Assembly: GCA_902788605.1 (NCBI GenBank)
Contig: CADAKX010000002.1
Span: 102,896 to 166,895 of the forward strand
Direction of reading: 5' to 3'
Source: an uncultured Prevotellaceae bacterium
Lineage (GTDB): Bacteria > Bacteroidota > Bacteroidia > Bacteroidales > Bacteroidaceae
Length of the DNA: 64,000 nt
How positions within the stretch are numbered: position 1 is the first letter of the stretch; every line of letters starts with the position of its first letter. Shown here piece by piece: positions 35,417 through 44,298 of the stretch. A program made the translations under genes and the position numbers. The notes under the pieces were generated by a model. The model saw only the letters and a list, made by a program, of their open reading frames with translations. It was not told the origin of the DNA and did not search any database.

Positions 35417-36685
35417 TTATAAATCAGCACCGATGTCGCGGCGGAAATACTGGTCAGTGAATTTGATCTTTTGTGCTTCAGTGAATGACTTCTTCAGTGC
35501 CTCTTCTTTGTTCTTGCCATATGACGATACGGCAATAACACGGCCTCCGCTGGTTACAACCTGTCCATCTTTCATTGTGGTGCCAGCATGGAACACAACT
35601 GAACCGTCTACCTGGTCGATGCCACTAATAGGATAGCCTTTCTTGTATTCTTGGGGGTAACCACCGCTTACCAGCATGACGCATACTGCTGCTCGTTCGT
35701 CAAACTCGATAGAACGCTGGTCCAGATTTCCTTCAGCAACACCTTCCAAGAGGTCTACCAGGTCACTCTTCAAACGAAGCATCACGCTTTCGGTCTCTGG
35801 ATCGCCCATGCGACAGTTGTATTCAATGACCATAGGTTCTCCCTTCACATTAATCAATCCAAAAAAGATAAAGCCTTTGTAATCGATGTTCTCTGACTTC
35901 AGACCTTCTACTGTGGGACGGATGATACGGTCTTCAACCTTCTGCATCCACTCTTTTGTCGCAAAGGGAACAGGCGATACACTACCCATGCCACCTGTGT
36001 TCAGACCTGTATCGCCTTCACCAATACGCTTGTAATCTTTTGCTTCCGGCAGAATCTTATAGTGGGAACCATCCGTCAGTACAAAGACAGAGCATTCAAT
36101 GCCACTCAAGAATTCCTCAATTACCACACGACTAGATGCATTGCCAAACATACCGCCCAGCATGTCTTTCAGTTCTTTCTTTGCCTCTTCAAGAGTGGGC
36201 AGAATCAACACACCTTTTCCAGCGCACAATCCATCTGCCTTCAGTACATAAGGTGCCTCAAGTGTCTCTAAAAACTTCAGACCTTCTTCCAAATGCTCAC
36301 CATCAAACGTCTCGTAGCGGGCTGTAGGAATCTGATGACGCTGCATGAATCCTTTGGCAAAATCCTTAGAACCTTCGAGTACAGCACCAGCTTTCGAAGG
36401 ACCAATAACAGGTATGTTCTTGGTTCTTTCGTCTGTCTTTAGGTCGTCGTAGATACCTTTTACCAATGGGTCTTCGGGGCCTACAACCACCATGTCGATG
36501 TTCTTCTCAACTACGAACTGTTTGATAGCCTCAAAATCATCGGCTTTCATGTTCACATTCTCTCCGCAGTTTGAGGTACCGGCATTGCCTGGGGCAATAA
36601 ACAGTTTCTCCACTCGCTCACTCTGAGCAATTTTCCAAGCCAGGGCGTGCTCGCGGCCGCCGCTTCCCAACAGTAAAATCTTCAT
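35417..36685 (-). CDS. purD: phosphoribosylamine-glycine ligase
   Basis: 422 residues from the ATG at 36685. GARS catalyses the second step of de novo purine synthesis, joining glycine to phosphoribosylamine with ATP. The start [16 protein letters not shown] is the classic PurD opening. The ATP-grasp domain shows [12 protein letters not shown] and [13 protein letters not shown], then GFIFFGLI, and the family motif [12 protein letters not shown]. The open frame runs further up to a TTG at 36718, but that codon falls in the -7 promoter element, so the shorter form is chosen. It heads a unit with two membrane proteins. Confidence 0.96.
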   Translation of the reverse strand: MKILLLGSGGREHALAWKIAQSERVEKLFIAPGNAGTSNCGENVNMKADDFEAIKQFVVEKNIDMVVVGPEDPLVKGIYDDLKTDERTKNIPVIGPSKAGAVLEGSKDFAKGFMQRHQIPTARYETFDGEHLEEGLKFLETLEAPYVLKADGLCAGKGVLILPTLEEAKKELKDMLGGMFGNASSRVVIEEFLSGIECSVFVLTDGSHYKILPEAKDYKRIGEGDTGLNTGGMGSVSPVPFATKEWMQKVEDRIIRPTVEGLKSENIDYKGFIFFGLINVKGEPMVIEYNCRMGDPETESVMLRLKSDLVDLLEGVAEGNLDQRSIEFDERAAVCVMLVSGGYPQEYKKGYPISGIDQVDGSVVFHAGTTMKDGQVVTSGGRVIAVSSYGKNKEEALKKSFTEAQKIKFTDQYFRRDIGADL

Positions 36686-36715
36686 CTCTTTACAATTGAT
36701 TTCAAAATTTGCCTG

Positions 36716-36746
36716 CAAAGGTAATCATATTTTTTGTCACTGCAAA
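36716..36746 (-). promoter_or_regulatory. purD promoter
   Basis: Minus-strand TTTG at 36746-36743 and TACCTTTG at 36723-36716, spacer 19 bp. It lies between the stop of the 702-residue protein gene (36771) and the purD ATG (36685), leaving a leader of about 25-28 nt. Confidence 0.8.
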
Positions 36747-36770
36747 GAAAACGCTTACGATTTATTCTGT

Positions 36771-38879
36771 CTATAGAAGAATTACTTTCGCTTCCTTGTT
36801 GTTCATACCTGGCATTGTCATGCCGATACGCGCACCAATATAGGTGGGGTCGCATACAACATAACGATTACCTTCGTACTCGATGTAGTCGCCAGGAACA
36901 TCGCTGTTGAAGCAAACTGCCATAGCCAAGTGTCCTGGATAGTAGACAAGAACAACCTTTAGACCTAGTAAATCACGGACCAAGCGTGACAGAAGTATGC
37001 TGCGATCCTCACAGTCGCAATAGGGATAATACAGTGTCTCTTCTGGGAAGAAGGCACGGTCGCCACCCCATACCTTGTCGTCATACTCATAGACGAAAGC
37101 GGTTTGAACCCAGTTCAAGAGGCGTTCCATCGCTTCTGTTTCTTTCAGTCCCTTGAGTTTCTCGTGTAGCTCTGCCACTAGTGTGTGACTGATGCTGGCA
37201 TCAAGAGGAACATTGGCATACATAGCCCAGCGTGTCATGAGGTTACCATTGATGGATGAGGTAGGGTAGGCCTCATAGAAATTCAGCAGGTTCTTGTTGA
37301 CATCTGTCTTGAAACACATGTCGCTGTAGCGCTTTGACTGCAGTGTACGGGCATCTGTACGTGTCTCATCAATCAGCATGGGCTGAGTAATACGTAGCGA
37401 AATTGGTTGTTCGTTGGGATATTCTGCATTACAGATCTTCAGTCGGCCAACATCTTCTCCGAAAACATAGAAGTCTTCGCCATCGATGGTATAGTAGCCA
37501 CGTCCGTAAATCATATGCTCTGTAGCATAGAGCATGTAGAGACGGTCGTCCCTGATAGCCAATCGTACCTTATAACCAGTCTGTTGGGCTATCCAGGCCA
37601 TAAACATTGTGGCTTCATTTTGTGTCGGGAAACATGAATTTGCCAATGACTGGAGCATATTCAAATAGGCCCAGTCATTCAACTGGTGACGGATACGCAG
37701 TTCCAAACAGTCTCGAATGGTGTTGTTGAAGTTGGCACTTGCCATCTGTTCATATACATCAGCAATTCCATCGGGGGTTAGATTCTTAATCTGGAACGCC
37801 TCTTTCTCGGTGAAACGGGCGTGGAACGAGGTTCCATAGAGGTCGAAGTCTACATACTGAGCCATGAGCTCCTGGTCAAGCTTCTTTTTCTGCTTGATGA
37901 GTTCTTCCTGTGAGATGATGTCTCCCAAAGGGACGTCTGCCTGCAATTTCTCGTTTTTTCCGTTAATCTTTACCTGTTGGCCTTCGCCATCAGGTATGTC
38001 TACCATCTCCTGCTCCTCTTGCATGCGTTTGCGGAGTTCTTCCTGTGAAATGATATCTCCTTGTGGCACATTGGCGTCAAGCTTTTCTTCCTTGCCATTG
38101 AGCTTTCCCTGCAAGTTCTTACCTCCCTTGGGGATATTCACCATTTCTTGCTCCTCCTCAATCATAATGGGCTGTTCCAGAATAGGCACAATGGGTACAG
38201 GCTGAGGCTTGACATCTGGCAACACAATAGGTTGCGAATCAATTTTGATGGGGGTACTACTGATGGGTTTCAGAAGTAGTTGTTCTTCGATTACTACAGG
38301 TGGAACTTCTTTTTCCTTGACTGGTTTTGGACGTGGAGGCAGAGGGCCAAACTCTTTCCAAGCACTACGTACAAACTCAGCATACTTTCGAATGGCATCC
38401 TGACGGAATTTCTGGTATTTGCTCTGTGATTGCTGACGGAAAATGTCAAAGTCCTCCTCAAAGGTGTTTTTCTTGATACACACCTCGCGTGTGACCGTGG
38501 CAGGGTCACTGTATCTGCGTGATGACAGCTCTCCATCGCTTTTGACACGTGCCTTAATATAAGAAAGGTATTGCGCTGTGAGTTGCATAACCGTGTTCTG
38601 ACGGTCTTTTATCATATTTCCTAAAGCTTCTTTTCCAGGAACTTTGATGGTATATTTCTTTCCGTCTGCCTCGTCCAGAAGTTCTACTTGACCTTTGTAT
38701 GGTACATTGAGGATAGACTGTGGGTTCAAGGCTTCACGCAACTTTAGTTCTCGTTTTTGGGCACCTGCGTTTTCAAGTATTACCTTTCCGGTAACACTAA
38801 TTACGACATACTTTTGTGCTATTATTCCTCCAATGAAGATAGTTAGGAATAATGTTAATGCGACTAATCTCTTTGTCAT
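36771..38879 (-). CDS. exported protein with FecR-like and transglutaminase-like domains
   Basis: 702 residues with a signal peptide ending near IIAQ. Residues about 23-90 (ISVTGKVIL, then YKGQVELLDE) look like a FecR-type beta domain. A coiled and Pro-rich stretch follows (130-240), then an imperfect tandem repeat (242-287 and 288-331, each with EEQEMV, VP and GDIISQEEL). The C-terminal part is papain/transglutaminase-like: Cys623 in CDCEDRS, His650 in YYPGHLA, Asp677 in VCDPTY. It could be a periplasmic protease, cross-linking enzyme or peptide-binding module; I cannot tell which. It is the last gene of the five-gene envelope operon, 21 bp after the CHASE2 gene. Confidence 0.75.
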   Translation of the reverse strand: MTKRLVALTLFLTIFIGGIIAQKYVVISVTGKVILENAGAQKRELKLREALNPQSILNVPYKGQVELLDEADGKKYTIKVPGKEALGNMIKDRQNTVMQLTAQYLSYIKARVKSDGELSSRRYSDPATVTREVCIKKNTFEEDFDIFRQQSQSKYQKFRQDAIRKYAEFVRSAWKEFGPLPPRPKPVKEKEVPPVVIEEQLLLKPISSTPIKIDSQPIVLPDVKPQPVPIVPILEQPIMIEEEQEMVNIPKGGKNLQGKLNGKEEKLDANVPQGDIISQEELRKRMQEEQEMVDIPDGEGQQVKINGKNEKLQADVPLGDIISQEELIKQKKKLDQELMAQYVDFDLYGTSFHARFTEKEAFQIKNLTPDGIADVYEQMASANFNNTIRDCLELRIRHQLNDWAYLNMLQSLANSCFPTQNEATMFMAWIAQQTGYKVRLAIRDDRLYMLYATEHMIYGRGYYTIDGEDFYVFGEDVGRLKICNAEYPNEQPISLRITQPMLIDETRTDARTLQSKRYSDMCFKTDVNKNLLNFYEAYPTSSINGNLMTRWAMYANVPLDASISHTLVAELHEKLKGLKETEAMERLLNWVQTAFVYEYDDKVWGGDRAFFPEETLYYPYCDCEDRSILLSRLVRDLLGLKVVLVYYPGHLAMAVCFNSDVPGDYIEYEGNRYVVCDPTYIGARIGMTMPGMNNKEAKVILL
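37887..38156 (-). repeat. tandem in-gene duplication in the transglutaminase-like protein
   Basis: Two consecutive imperfect copies (38156-38019 and 38018-37887, about 138 and 132 bp) encode EEQEMV(N/D)IP..., a GK(E/N)EKL core, VP(Q/L)GD and IISQEEL. They lie in the linker between the Pro-rich region and the catalytic part. Confidence 0.85.
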
Positions 38880-38900
38880 AATATAGCTTGTTGATTTGTT

Positions 38901-40055
38901 TTACATGAGGTTAAATCCGCCAAAGAATCTACGGGTGGTTAGTCTGAAAAATTCATCAGCACCACCTAAGAAGGGAATAGCTGCCATCGCCCAGCCAAGA
39001 TTGACACTGATTCCTGTTATATAGAAAGTGATAAATCCGAAACCTACCAAGATGGCTGACCAAATGAATAACAGTGAACCGACAACAAATGTCGTTGTCA
39101 GGAAAAAACGTAACCATTCTGACTCTCTGCTTTTTGCCCATTTCATATATTGGCGACGCCACATAAAGGTGAATAGTACGATGAAGAATGAAAGTACTAT
39201 GGTGACCCATAAGTCAGGATATCGTATCTCAGTCTGTTCAAATATGGTTTGAAGTGAGTAGGCTAAGAGTTCAATACCAGCAATTTCTCCTAGTGGCGTA
39301 TAGTGCATATCAGCCAGTTCGTGGGTCGCACCAAATAAGACAACGTGGTCTTCTATCCAATCTCTGTGTTCTGCAATAGAGTCCGGAGAAATCACCCGGA
39401 AAACAGTAGGACGGAAATTGATGTTCAAGTCGTCAGACTTATGCTCTAGTAGTTGTCCGTCTGTATATCGCATGGCAACTTCTTGCACAAATGACGTACG
39501 CATCTCGCCGTTACAGATTCTCCTTAGATTGGATTTTCGTTTCAAACCACCATAAAGGGTACGTTCATAGTTTGTAAAACCTTCGTTAACAGGGGCTACT
39601 TCGGTGAAGAAAGAATGTAACTCTTCTGTATAGCCTATCGTGTCGTTGACATAGTTAAGCATTCTATACGAGAAGATAATGTTATCATAGGTATGTGCTA
39701 CCTCTGACAGATACATGTCGGCTGCAGAATCTGGTTTCCATCCTTCGAAAACGATATCCACGCCAATCACTTTTGGATTGGCCTCCTCTATCTGGGCCAG
39801 CACGTTGGCAAGGTCGTCGCGTTTGACTAAGTCTGTCATGTCGACGATGGTAATCACGCGACTCGTGTCACGCTGCCCATATTCTTCCATCACGTGATAG
39901 TATATATCCGTAAGCGAGAATCCTTTCATCGTCTGAGCCACTGGGTTCAGAAATGACAGGTTCAGTGCCATTGATGCCAAAATCCCCATCGTGGCAAAGG
40001 CAAATAGCACAGTGAAACAATGTCGGAATATAGGCTTTACATTCAGTTTCTTCAT
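38901..40055 (-). CDS. CHASE2-domain membrane protein
   Basis: 384 residues from the ATG at 40055 (the frame continues to a TTG at 40076). An N-terminal helix (FTVLFAFATMGILASM) precedes a periplasmic CHASE2 domain, recognised by VIGVDIVFEGWKPDS near its start and VVLFGATHELADMHYTPLG followed by GIELLAYSLQTI near its end. Three C-terminal helices then follow. CHASE2 is an extracytoplasmic sensory domain usually joined to a cyclase, kinase or phosphatase. Here no output domain is attached, so signalling must pass to a partner. Neighbours in the operon are all exported proteins. Confidence 0.85.
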   Translation of the reverse strand: MKKLNVKPIFRHCFTVLFAFATMGILASMALNLSFLNPVAQTMKGFSLTDIYYHVMEEYGQRDTSRVITIVDMTDLVKRDDLANVLAQIEEANPKVIGVDIVFEGWKPDSAADMYLSEVAHTYDNIIFSYRMLNYVNDTIGYTEELHSFFTEVAPVNEGFTNYERTLYGGLKRKSNLRRICNGEMRTSFVQEVAMRYTDGQLLEHKSDDLNINFRPTVFRVISPDSIAEHRDWIEDHVVLFGATHELADMHYTPLGEIAGIELLAYSLQTIFEQTEIRYPDLWVTIVLSFFIVLFTFMWRRQYMKWAKSRESEWLRFFLTTTFVVGSLLFIWSAILVGFGFITFYITGISVNLGWAMAAIPFLGGADEFFRLTTRRFFGGFNLM

Positions 40056-40078
40056 AGTTATAGGCTTTTTAAACAACG

Positions 40079-40951
40079 CTATTGATTGTTCAGTATTCTC
40101 ACATTTCTTTTATTAACTACCATGTCGCGATCCTGTCGTTGACAGCGCAAAAGCCACTTTTGGAAGTCGTGTGTGTTGATTGTATTTGGATGACGTGAAT
40201 CACGAGAAATATCATTGCACTTAACAAATGGATTGGGAGAATAAATGATAACCAGTTGGTTGTTTTCTTGTGAACGTTTAGTCGTCATTTTGTAAGAAAC
40301 AGTTCCAGGGTTGTTCTCTGCATCGAATAACGTGTAGTTTTGACTAGCTTTGATGGGGAATTTTCCATCGGTGTCTTTTTTGTCAGGTAATAGACATGAA
40401 ACGATATCATCATCTTCAATCAGATAAACAGCCAGATAACCATCAGCTGGTGACCTGAACTTCATATAGATGCGTTCGCCATTGTTGAATTGTCCAGTAG
40501 CTACTTTTTTTCCTGCATCTTCTTTTTGCACCACCCATTCCAGTTCTGTCTTTGCTTGTACAATTTCACTAGCTTCACCCCAGACCTCAGCGGTAAATAT
40601 GAGTTTTCCGTTGATATATTCAACGCTTATTTCTGGATCTTGTGTATCTCTATTCCAGTCTCCTCTAGCTATTGCAACGGTATTCTCCCAGTATTTTGAA
40701 CTGGTAGATTCACCATTGGTTTCAACATTAGATTCAATGACATCCGATGTGACCATTTCGCCAAACTCTTCTTTGATTGCTTTAGCTTTAGCTAATGCAA
40801 TGCATTTAAGTTTTGCATCTTTCAAAGTGATGTCATCGTTGTCGCTTACTTCGAAGACATATTTTCCGTGTACCAGCTTAGTTTCTTGAGCCATTAATTC
40901 TTGGGTCAGCCAGCAACAGAACAGAAATATGAGTGCAAATGTTTTTTTCAT
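40079..40951 (-). CDS. exported DUF4384-domain protein with LPP20-like N-terminus
   Basis: 290 residues with a signal peptide ending near LMAQ. Residues about 40-75 (LKDAKLKCIALAKAKAIKEEFG) follow the Ala-rich AxxxAxxxA helix pattern of LPP20/FlgT-type envelope proteins and resemble its two upstream neighbours. Residues about 160-245 match DUF4384 (GERIYMKFRSPADGYLAVYLIEDD, then CLLPD), a beta domain found in exported proteins often beside protease or sensory modules. The function is unknown. It lies 17 bp after the preceding gene, and the CHASE2 gene starts 23 bp later. Confidence 0.78.
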   Translation of the reverse strand: MKKTFALIFLFCCWLTQELMAQETKLVHGKYVFEVSDNDDITLKDAKLKCIALAKAKAIKEEFGEMVTSDVIESNVETNGESTSSKYWENTVAIARGDWNRDTQDPEISVEYINGKLIFTAEVWGEASEIVQAKTELEWVVQKEDAGKKVATGQFNNGERIYMKFRSPADGYLAVYLIEDDDIVSCLLPDKKDTDGKFPIKASQNYTLFDAENNPGTVSYKMTTKRSQENNQLVIIYSPNPFVKCNDISRDSRHPNTINTHDFQKWLLRCQRQDRDMVVNKRNVRILNNQ

Positions 40952-40968
40952 ACGGTTTGTTTGTTATT

Positions 40969-41484
40969 TTATTCCTTAACAACGAAAAGAGCCAGTACTT
41001 CGTAGTTGCTGTCTTTCGTTTCCCGACAGAGAATAACAGTGGGATTAAAACCTTTAATCTTTGATTCTGTGTGAGACGTGTAGTCGGCTTCAAACTCTGT
41101 CTTACTTTCTGTTTCAGCACCACTTGTGTTTGTAATCTCAGTCTTTGTGCTACCACTCACATCACTATGCTTCATGGATGAGTATTGCACTTGGGCGTTT
41201 ATCGTTGCTTTGCGAATTGCTGTGTTAGGTGTCTTTGCCTTTCCACGTCCTTCTATTGACACTGCTTCGATGCCGCTTTCTTGCATCTGAAGGTAATGAG
41301 CCTCCAGGGCAGACTCAATTGATTGAGTCTTGCCCCAGACGGTCCATCCTTCTTTTTTTAGTTGTTTTACCTGCTGCTTCCATTCTTTCTGCAGTGTCTT
41401 ACTCAGTTTCCCGCTATCAGCATATGTCGCTGAGATTCCTAAAGTCAGAAACGAAAGAAGACAGATAAATAGTATTTTTTTCAT
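40969..41484 (-). CDS. exported LPP20-like protein B
   Basis: 171 residues from the ATG at 41484 (a TTG at 41502 would put the signal peptide in from the end). The signal peptide MKKILFICLLSFLTLG is followed by a charged helix with QLKKEGWTVWGKTQSIESAL, an AIRKATINAQVQ segment, a polar Ser/Thr/Glu-rich stretch and ILCRETKDSNYEVLALFVV. The helix motif and layout match the larger upstream paralogue (LKKQGW, then AAKMQAMEMARQQLA). This pattern occurs in LPP20/FlgT-like envelope proteins. No catalytic residues are apparent. It starts 11 bp after its paralogue. Confidence 0.72.
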   Translation of the reverse strand: MKKILFICLLSFLTLGISATYADSGKLSKTLQKEWKQQVKQLKKEGWTVWGKTQSIESALEAHYLQMQESGIEAVSIEGRGKAKTPNTAIRKATINAQVQYSSMKHSDVSGSTKTEITNTSGAETESKTEFEADYTSHTESKIKGFNPTVILCRETKDSNYEVLALFVVKE

Positions 41485-41495
41485 AGGCACAGAAA

Positions 41496-42170
41496 TTACC
41501 AACCCAAAAGTTCGTCAAGCTTGTTCTGGAGATTGCTGCCTTCCTTCTCAAGATCCTCTTGAACAGCCTTCTTTACGGCTGCCTTAGCTGTTTTGCTGCT
41601 ATATGCTACGCGAACCAGAACCTCTTTGTTGCCATTCTTTAGGTCGCGATAAACCTCCATGATAGGGATGGTACGTCCTAAACTCTTTGAGATGAGGGCT
41701 TTTGCAGCCATGATAGTCTTTGATACAGAAGCTGCCTCACCAGCCTCTAACTGGTTATTAGAGACGTTACTCTCAATCAGTGCAGTCATCTCTGTCTGAA
41801 TTTGGCCAGCTAATTGCTGTCTAGCCATTTCCATAGCTTGCATTTTTGCAGCATCGTAATTCTGACCTGTGCTGATACCTTCTCCCTGAATATACATGGG
41901 GAACATCTCTTCGTCATATTCGCTTTGCATTCGATAGGATCTGTCTAACTGCTTCTCTATAGGTAGTGCACCAGGAGCAGCCAGCCATCCTTGTTTTTTA
42001 AGGCTTTTTGCCTCTTTGCTTGCAGCCTTTGTAGCTTTCTCGTCCAGTTCGTCCTTTGTCTGATTTTTCAATTCTTTACGCTGTTTCAGTTGCTCTTTAG
42101 TCAATTGAGCCTGTGCAGTACCTGCGAAGCAAAAAAACATTGCTGCGATGATTAGTCTTACCATTTTCAT
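41496..42170 (-). CDS. exported LPP20-like protein A
   Basis: 224 residues with a signal peptide ending near AQAQ. A long Lys/Glu-rich helix (KEQLKQRKELKNQTKDELDE) precedes SLKKQGWLAAPGALPIEKQL and YIQGEGISTGQNYDAAKMQA, then MEMARQQLAGQIQTEMTALIES, which follows the LPP20/FlgT signature of Ala-spaced helices. The end, GNKEVLVRVAYSS then a charged helix, is shared in spirit with the next gene. It probably sits in the periplasm or at the outer membrane. It is the first gene of the five-gene operon and has a leader of about 170 nt. Confidence 0.75.
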   Translation of the reverse strand: MKMVRLIIAAMFFCFAGTAQAQLTKEQLKQRKELKNQTKDELDEKATKAASKEAKSLKKQGWLAAPGALPIEKQLDRSYRMQSEYDEEMFPMYIQGEGISTGQNYDAAKMQAMEMARQQLAGQIQTEMTALIESNVSNNQLEAGEAASVSKTIMAAKALISKSLGRTIPIMEVYRDLKNGNKEVLVRVAYSSKTAKAAVKKAVQEDLEKEGSNLQNKLDELLGW

Positions 42171-42342
42171 AGTTCTATTGCGATTTAGTTAGACCTGATG
42201 ACCCCGAAATCAGGACGAATGTTTTGATTAATAGTTATATGTGTGTCTACGTTCGTACAAAGGAGCGAGGTCTTCCTGGCTGTTTCAGAAGTATCTTCTT
42301 TATGCGAAATAGAGCATTTCCATTCTTTTTCTGATGAATCTG
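42171..42342 (-). promoter_or_regulatory. long 5' leader of the envelope operon
   Basis: About 170 nt separate the predicted transcription start from the first ATG, while most units here have leaders under 50 nt. A 6-bp hairpin (CCTGAT at 42194-42199, ATCAGG at 42209-42214) lies near the start codon. No known riboswitch was recognised, and no U-tract follows the hairpin. Confidence 0.4.
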
Positions 42343-42347
42343 CGTTG

Positions 42348-42379
42348 CAAATATACAAGTTTTTTGTGAAAAGAACAAA
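42348..42379 (-). promoter_or_regulatory. promoter of the LPP20/DUF4384/CHASE2 operon
   Basis: Minus-strand TTTG at 42379-42376 and TATATTTG at 42355-42348, spacer 20 bp. It is the only good promoter seen before the five-gene unit ending at 36771. Confidence 0.75.
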
Positions 42380-42407
42380 AAAAATCTAATTATTTTTAAT
42401 ATAAATC

Positions 42408-42454
42408 ATCAACGTCATGCATTTAATCCACAATGGAAGGTGCATGACGTTGAT
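42408..42454 (-). terminator. hairpin terminator after the TPR-histidine kinase gene
   Basis: A perfect 14-bp inverted repeat (ATCAACGTCATGCA at 42408-42421, TGCATGACGTTGAT at 42441-42454) with a 19-nt loop lies just after the kinase stop codon. The downstream minus-strand side is AT-rich but without a long pure T-run, so termination may be partial. Confidence 0.7.
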
Positions 42455-42460
42455 AATGTT

Positions 42461-44215
42461 TTATTGTTTGATGGGAAGATTGATAATAAATCGTGCCCCA
42501 GGCCCTGCATAATTTGTGTCTAGTATTACGTCACCACCTATACGTTTGGCTAGCATTCTGCAGAGAGTTAGACCTAGTCCCAATCCTTCTTTAAAACTGT
42601 CGAGTTTAACAAATCGCTCGAAGATACGATCTGCCTCTTCAGGTGCGATACCTATACCTGTGTCTTCAACGGCAATGTTCAGGAGTTTTGTATTGGCTTC
42701 GGCTTTAATAATGATGTATCCACTGGTGGTGTTCTTAATGGCGTTATCCAATAGAATATTCACCATGCGGTAAAGCATTTTTTTGTTGACATGTGCGGAA
42801 AAACCTTCAGTAAGCATGCTGTGCATATGAAGGTCTACTCCAGTATTTACTTCATCCTTGCGCTCGCTAATGATATTTGCTAATTCATCAGCAATCTTGA
42901 TTTCCTCAGTCTTAACATCATCACCAGAGTTCTCATTAAGTGACAATTCTATCATCTCGTCAAATTGGCTTGTGATGAGATTGGTATTCTTGAGAACCAT
43001 CTTTGAGATATTCATGCGTTCTTCCACGCTCATGTCAATGTTTGGGTCAGAGATAACCTGTGCAAAGCCGGAAATAATATTCAATGGTGTTCTCACCTCG
43101 TGATTGATATTGCGGATAAAAGCCGTCTTCATGTTGTCAGACTCGAGAGCATGTTCATAAGCCTTCTTAAGTTGTTGAATATGACGTCGTCTGCTGTATA
43201 CAATATAGCTAAGTGCAGCGATGAGCATTAACAGCAGGCAAATGGCTATTGTCAAACCTATAGTTCTGTTTCTTGCAGCCTCGCGTTCAGCTTCGTATAA
43301 ACGAATTTCGTCTTCTATACCTTTCATACTGTTGCTGAGAATGACCATATTGATAGAGTCGTGAGTAGCCATTTCCTTTCTTTGCGACTCATATGCTTCT
43401 TCCCATCTGCCAGCATTCTTATATAGGTTAGTTATTATGTCATTACCTTTGTCACCCATTTCATTGCGAGCCATCTCAATCGCTTTGTCCGTGTTGCCTA
43501 GGTATGCCTGATAGTATATTTCAATAGATCTTCCACTTACAGATGAAAGTCCTTTGTCAATACCCTCCTTGTAATACTTATAACCTTCAAGGAATTTTGT
43601 CGTCTCTCCAAGATTATAATAGCTTAGTATGCGTCTTGTCTCGATGTCGAAGACTCTTTCTGGGGCATATACTTTGGCAATCTCTGCTGCTTTGTTTAGC
43701 ATCTCTATGGCTTCTTCCGCATCATCCCCCATCTCGATATTTACAATGTTCATATAAATAGGTGGCATGCTTTCATAGTAGCCATATTTCTCCATCAGAG
43801 CGATAACTTCTCTGAACGCTTTCTTTGCCGCATCATAGTTTCCACAGTATCGATAAATATGTCCCATCATGTTGATGGCCATATACATTTCTTTGTTCAG
43901 TCCCCGTTCTCTCAGTTCTTTTGACAGTTGTTGCGCAGCTTTATAGGCTTCAAAGATTTTCTGATGATTCATCAGAAACACAATTTCATTACACCGCTGG
44001 GTATAATAGTTGTGCAAGTCGTCTTGAGACAGAAGATAGTCTTCCAACTTTCTGACACTCTCAAAGAAACTTGCGCTATCGCCTGTGTTAAAGGCGAAGC
44101 GCATTGTATCACGAAGCATAAGATATGTTTCGTCGTTCTTACAGTCTCTTGCCCCTATAGTCAATGTGGTTACCAAAGTTAGGGCCAAAGTCAGTATCCA
44201 ACGCTTTTTATTCAT
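42461..44215 (-). CDS. sensor histidine kinase with N-terminal TPR domain
   Basis: 584 residues. A signal-type N-terminus leads to a periplasmic TPR region (about 60-300; for example HIYRYCGNYDAAKKAFREVI), one membrane helix at about 318-340, a short coil, then HisKA with His372 in NINHEVRTPLN. The HATPase domain is complete, with an N-box near LLDNAIKNT, EDTGIGIAPEE and LGLGLTLCRML. No receiver or output domain is attached and no response regulator is nearby, so it is an orphan kinase. This architecture is common in Bacteroidetes. It is transcribed from its own promoter and ended by a strong hairpin. Confidence 0.92.
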   Translation of the reverse strand: MNKKRWILTLALTLVTTLTIGARDCKNDETYLMLRDTMRFAFNTGDSASFFESVRKLEDYLLSQDDLHNYYTQRCNEIVFLMNHQKIFEAYKAAQQLSKELRERGLNKEMYMAINMMGHIYRYCGNYDAAKKAFREVIALMEKYGYYESMPPIYMNIVNIEMGDDAEEAIEMLNKAAEIAKVYAPERVFDIETRRILSYYNLGETTKFLEGYKYYKEGIDKGLSSVSGRSIEIYYQAYLGNTDKAIEMARNEMGDKGNDIITNLYKNAGRWEEAYESQRKEMATHDSINMVILSNSMKGIEDEIRLYEAEREAARNRTIGLTIAICLLLMLIAALSYIVYSRRRHIQQLKKAYEHALESDNMKTAFIRNINHEVRTPLNIISGFAQVISDPNIDMSVEERMNISKMVLKNTNLITSQFDEMIELSLNENSGDDVKTEEIKIADELANIISERKDEVNTGVDLHMHSMLTEGFSAHVNKKMLYRMVNILLDNAIKNTTSGYIIIKAEANTKLLNIAVEDTGIGIAPEEADRIFERFVKLDSFKEGLGLGLTLCRMLAKRIGGDVILDTNYAGPGARFIINLPIKQ

Positions 44216-44249
44216 TGGCTTTTCTCGTTTCGGTTAGCAATATCGCCTG

Positions 44250-44281
44250 CAAATATAAGCAATATTTTTCTATTCGCCAAA
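44250..44281 (-). promoter_or_regulatory. promoter of the TPR-histidine kinase gene
   Basis: Minus-strand TTTG at 44281-44278 and TATATTTG at 44257-44250 with a 20-bp spacer, about 35 bp before the ATG. Confidence 0.75.
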
Positions 44282-44298
44282 GAAAAGTGTTGTTTTTT

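Noticed and set aside
36686-36718. TTG start extending purD
   Set aside because: It overlaps the TACCTTTG element, and the conserved PurD N-terminus begins at the ATG at 36685.
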